Assembly (NCBI GenBank): GCA_947044405.1
Contig: CAMRHE010000323.1
Location: forward strand, 417,501 to 481,500
Direction: 5' to 3'
From: Leptodactylus fallax
Lineage: Eukaryota > Chordata > Amphibia > Anura > Leptodactylidae
Length of the DNA stretch: 64,000 nt
Numbering within the stretch: the stretch's first letter is position 1; every line of letters starts with the position of its first letter. Below, in pieces: positions 60,803 to 64,000 of this stretch. The translations under genes were made by a program, and so were the position numbers. The notes beneath the pieces were generated by a model. That model had not been told where the DNA came from, ran no database searches, and saw only the letters and a list, made by a program, of their open reading frames with translations.

Positions 60803-62006
60803 TGACTATAATAACATTGTGGACTCTGCTGTGCAGGACTCTGCTGCCACTGACTGTCTGTCTAATGTGTCTGATATTATAGATAATCCTGTATATAATA
60901 ATGGCCCAGCAGGGGAAAGTGTTTCTCATTCTGGGGGGGATCCTTCACCATCTATGGCGTCAGACCCCTCTACAGTCCAGTCTCTGGAGTCTGGTGATAT
61001 CACAGACATAGAGGTTGATGGTGGGGCGGACACAGCACAGTCCAATGTACAGGACTTTCCCCCTCTAGTTACTAATGTAGTAGCAGAACCTCGTAGTGCA
61101 GGTGCTCAGCAGCCCACACAGCGCCCACAGACACGCCAAGATGGCGGATCTGGCCATACCTCCTCTGGGAATGCCTGGAGCCGCGGTGCTCCATCTTTTA
61201 CGTCAGGCACGAACTATACAGGCCAGGCTTTCAAGAGGAGGAATGTAGTCAGGTTTAGGCACAGAGGTGCCAAGGAAGATCTGCCTGATAGAAGGTTTGT
61301 GGTCAGAGGGCTCCTATGTACCCAGATGGGCTTCCTGCCGACTGACATCCTGGCAGTGATAAACCTTCGTGACCGCCAGGGGTATGATGTCAGCTTTAAG
61401 CTGATGTCTGATCTGGACCGTTTCTGGGCTAATGTCACCAGGTTCAGAGATACTGAGGGTTGGAATAAGTTCAGCTTCATCCCCATCTCTAGGCCAGATA
61501 CAGCAAATGTCACCATTGTATTCTGGAATGAAGCCGTTCCCCCTCAGGACATTGTCATCTGGCTCAGGAGACACTGCGACCTAATGTCCGATCTCACTAA
61601 GAATAGGGATGAAGACGGGATCTGGACTGGTGGGTGGAAGGTCCTGGTTAAGTTGCGTCAGCACAACAACATAACCCAACATCTGCCCAACTCATTCTTT
61701 ATTGGCCGAGAGAAAGGCATCTGCTTCTATGCGGGTCAGCCACGCAGATGCTTTAAGTGTGGGAAGGCCGGTCATATAGCGAGCGTGTGCACCATGGTAA
61801 AATGCAACTTGTGTAATGAAATGGGCCACGTGAGCGCTACCTGCCAAAACATTAGATGTAATCTGTGTGGTAAGATGGGTCACCCCCACAGGGATTGTCC
61901 TGACGCTTGGCACAACATCCATAGGGATATCCCTGATGAGGACTTGCTGGCAGCGGCTGATGACATACGGAGGAGGAGGAGGAGGCGCTGTTGTCAGGGT
62001 CAGTAG
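60759..62006 (+). pseudogene. LINE ORF1, central part with three CCHC knuckles
   Basis: 415 codons from a nominal GTG start; translation would normally enter from upstream. Residues 160-325 hold a conserved globular region ('RRFVVRGLLCTQMGF', 'FSFIPISRPDTANVTIVF', 'GGWKVLVKLRQ', 'LPNSFFIGREKG') typical of ZCCHC3-like/Tx1 ORF1 and probably RRM-like RNA-binding folds. Three zinc knuckles follow: Cys331-Cys344, Cys349-Cys362 and Cys367-Cys380, each Cx2Cx4Hx4C. They would bind the element's RNA. The frame ends after an Arg run encoded by GGA/GGC repeats, where a slippage-type indel probably moved the frame. Confidence 0.75.
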
Positions 62007-62458
62007 TCACTGAGTCAGAACCCCAAACAGATACAGGTTATACCACCCAGGACCAAGCCCAGTCAGAACCCATTGAGGCGACCATGGAGGTTGTTGACAA
62101 GGTTGCACAACCCTCAGTGGCCATCTCTTCTCCTGCCCCAACACCCACCAGTACTAAGAGAAGGAAAAAAGACAGATCCAGCCGTAAGCCTGAGGGTGAG
62201 TGGACCACTGTCAAAAAAACAACTAGGATGAGAGTAGATAGAACTGGCGATGTCACAGCAACGGCAAATAGATTCTATATCCTATCAGAGTCAGACGGAG
62301 AAGAGGAACTAGACAGGAAGATCCAACAAATGATGGCAGAGTACGATGAGGAAGAGGGTGATCCTCCTACTAAAAGGAGACCCCGCCGAGCTGAGGTGCA
62401 GTCTGAATCAGACATGGAAACAGTAGGTCACCGGGACAGCTCTGATTCAGATCTATGA
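61991..62458 (+). pseudogene. LINE ORF1, C-terminal acidic tail
   Basis: 155 codons overlapping the end of the previous frame by 16 bases. It is Ser/Thr/Pro-rich, has a basic patch 'STKRRKKDRSSRKPEGEW', then 'ANRFYILSESDGEEE' and an acidic Asp/Ser end. It looks like the natural C-terminus of ORF1, placed in another frame by an indel in the GGA-rich run at 61970-61986. No separate function is recognisable. Confidence 0.5.
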
Positions 62459-62649
62459 TGGAAGAAAGTGGATCTGTTTTAAGTTTGACCTATTAGTTTT
62501 ACTGTATGTTCTTTAAATTTTCTTCTCCAACAATTGTGGACTCTTTAAGTTGATTTTGCTTTAAGTATTTTCTTGTTTGATCCTTCTTTGTACATACAAA
62601 ATGTCTGGAATTACTGAAAGAATTTTTGTTTAATTGTATTTGTTTGTTT

Positions 62650-62665
62650 TTACTTTAATAAAAAT
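62650..62665 (+). terminator. Polyadenylation signal at the element's 3' end
   Basis: AATAAA within 'ctttaataaaaat' lies at the junction with the minisatellite. There is no long poly(A) tail. Confidence 0.55.
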
Positions 62666-64000
62666 TGCCTCCTATGTACAAGAATATAACTACTATAATA
62701 CTGCCTCCTATGTACAAGAATATAACTACTATAATACTACCTCCTATGTAGAGGAATATAACTACTATAATACTGCTCCTATGTACAAGAATATAACTAC
62801 TAAAATACTGTTCCTATGTACAAGAATATAACTACCATAATACTACTCCTATGTACAAGAATATAACTACTATAATACTGCTCCTATGTACAAGAGTATA
62901 ACTACTATAATACTGCTCCTATAAACAAGAATATAACTACTATAATACTGCTCTTATGTACAAGAATATAACTACTATAATACTGCTCCTATAAACAAGA
63001 ATATAACTACTATAATACTGCTCCTATGTACAAGAATATAACTACTATAATACTGCACCTATGTACAAGAATATAACTACTATAATACTGCTCCTATGTA
63101 CAAGAATATAACTACTATAATACTGCTCCTATGAACAAGAATATAACTACTATAATACTGCTCCTATGTACAAGAATATAACTACTATAATACTGCTCCT
63201 ATGTACAAGAATATAACTACTATAATACTGCTCCTATGTACAAGAATATAACTACTATAATACTGCTCCTATGTACAAGAATATAACTACTATAATACTG
63301 CTCCTATGTACAAGAATATAACTACTATAATACTGCCTGCTATGTACAAGAATATAACTACTATAATACTGCTCCTATGTACAAGAATATAACTACTATA
63401 ATACTGCCTCCTATGTACAAGAATATAACTACTATAATACTGCCCCTATGTACAAGAATATAACTACTATAATACTGCTCCTATGTACAAGAATATAACT
63501 ACTATAATACTGCTCCTATGTACAAGAATATAACTACTATAATACTGCTCCTATGTACAAGAATATAACTACTATAATACTGCTCCTATGTACAAGAATA
63601 TAACTACTATAATACGCCTGCCACCTATGTACAAGAATATAACTAGTATAATCAAGAAAACTACATACCTCCTATGTACAAGAATATAACTACTATAATA
63701 CTGCTCCTATGTACAAGAATATAACTACTATAATACTGCCTCCTATGTACAAGAATATAACTACTATAATATTGCTCCTATGTACAAGAATATAACTACT
63801 ATAATACTGCTCCTATGTACAAGAATATAACTACTATAATACTGCTCCTATGTACAAGAATATAACTACTATAATACTGCTCCTATGTACAAGAATATAA
63901 CTACTATAATACTGCTCCTATGTACAAGAATATAACTACTATAATACTGCTCCTATGTACAAGAATATAACTACTATAATACTGCTCCTATGTACAAGAA
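62666..64000 (+). repeat. 35-bp minisatellite array 3, right part (about 38 copies, runs off the window)
   Basis: Same unit and orientation as at 29218-33110, beginning with the right copy of the 9-bp duplication. An irregular patch with 'atcaagaaaactacata' lies at 63614-63672. The array is still running at the window edge. Confidence 0.95.

Larger units (their letters stand above)
59397..62665 (+). mobile_element. ORF1-only LINE-like element, probably Tx1-type (3,269 bp)
   Basis: Bounded by a 9-bp duplication of minisatellite sequence. It starts with a 41-bp leader ('gctgtgaggttgtg...'), encodes three consecutive frames that look like one disrupted ORF1, has a 200-bp 3' region and ends 'ttactttaataaaaat', so AATAAA sits at the very 3' end. 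No endonuclease or reverse transcriptase frame is present. ORF1 ends with three CCHC knuckles in the arrangement found in frog proteins labelled ZCCHC3-like, which I associate with ORF1 of Tx1-clade LINEs. The structure parallels HAL1-type half-LINEs. No LTRs were found. Confidence 0.7.

Noticed and set aside
62459..62665. Start of ORF2 (endonuclease/RT) after ORF1
   Set aside because: Only about 200 bp remain before the minisatellite, AT-rich and without endonuclease motifs.

Overview
The window looks like nuclear DNA from an amphibian, most likely a frog. This rests on inference: a frog/fish-type Tc1/mariner transposase relic, a Ty3/gypsy element with a vertebrate-type tRNA-Ser primer site, a zinc-knuckle ORF of the Tx1-type LINE kind that is abundant in frogs, and dispersed AT-rich repeats and minisatellites familiar from anuran genomes. 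No host protein-coding gene and no RNA gene could be supported. All recognisable coding sequence belongs to mobile elements.

Layout. 1-6500: repeat-littered intergenic DNA, with a tRNA-like SINE at about 5108-5258. 6530-28575: one expanded locus. A decayed Tc1-like transposase (6530-7255) runs directly into a 99-bp tandem satellite (7171-18648 and 25806-28410, about 142 copies). The 99-bp unit is itself a piece of the transposase C-terminal coding region, and the right flank resembles the end of the same transposon. A young Ty3/gypsy retrotransposon on the minus strand (18649-25805) sits in the satellite, with both LTRs, a CCTC target duplication, PBS, PPT, an intact gag and a pol broken once. 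29218-33110: a 35-bp minisatellite (about 110 copies). 34433-36236: a 31-bp minisatellite (about 58 copies). 36500-55000: intergenic DNA with MITE-like inverted repeats, dispersed repeats, AT and GATA microsatellites, and two non-repetitive stretches that look like candidate conserved noncoding elements. 55022-56941: the 35-bp minisatellite in the opposite orientation. 57017-57617: a broken BED-finger N-terminus of hAT/ZBED type. 58834-64000: the 35-bp minisatellite again, split at 59397-62665 by a 3.27-kb LINE-like element that carries ORF1 only (three CCHC knuckles) and is flanked by a 9-bp duplication.

How the parts relate. The main story is nested: a DNA transposon gave rise to a satellite, and the satellite then received an LTR retrotransposon. 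Removing the retrotransposon and one TSD copy restores the satellite register exactly (17 x 99 - 2 bp between two marker units). A second nest is the ORF1-only LINE in the 35-bp minisatellite. Several short patches in the arrays and in one LTR are homopolymer-rich, corrupted versions of the local repeat. They are more likely consensus or assembly faults than biology, so copy numbers are approximate.
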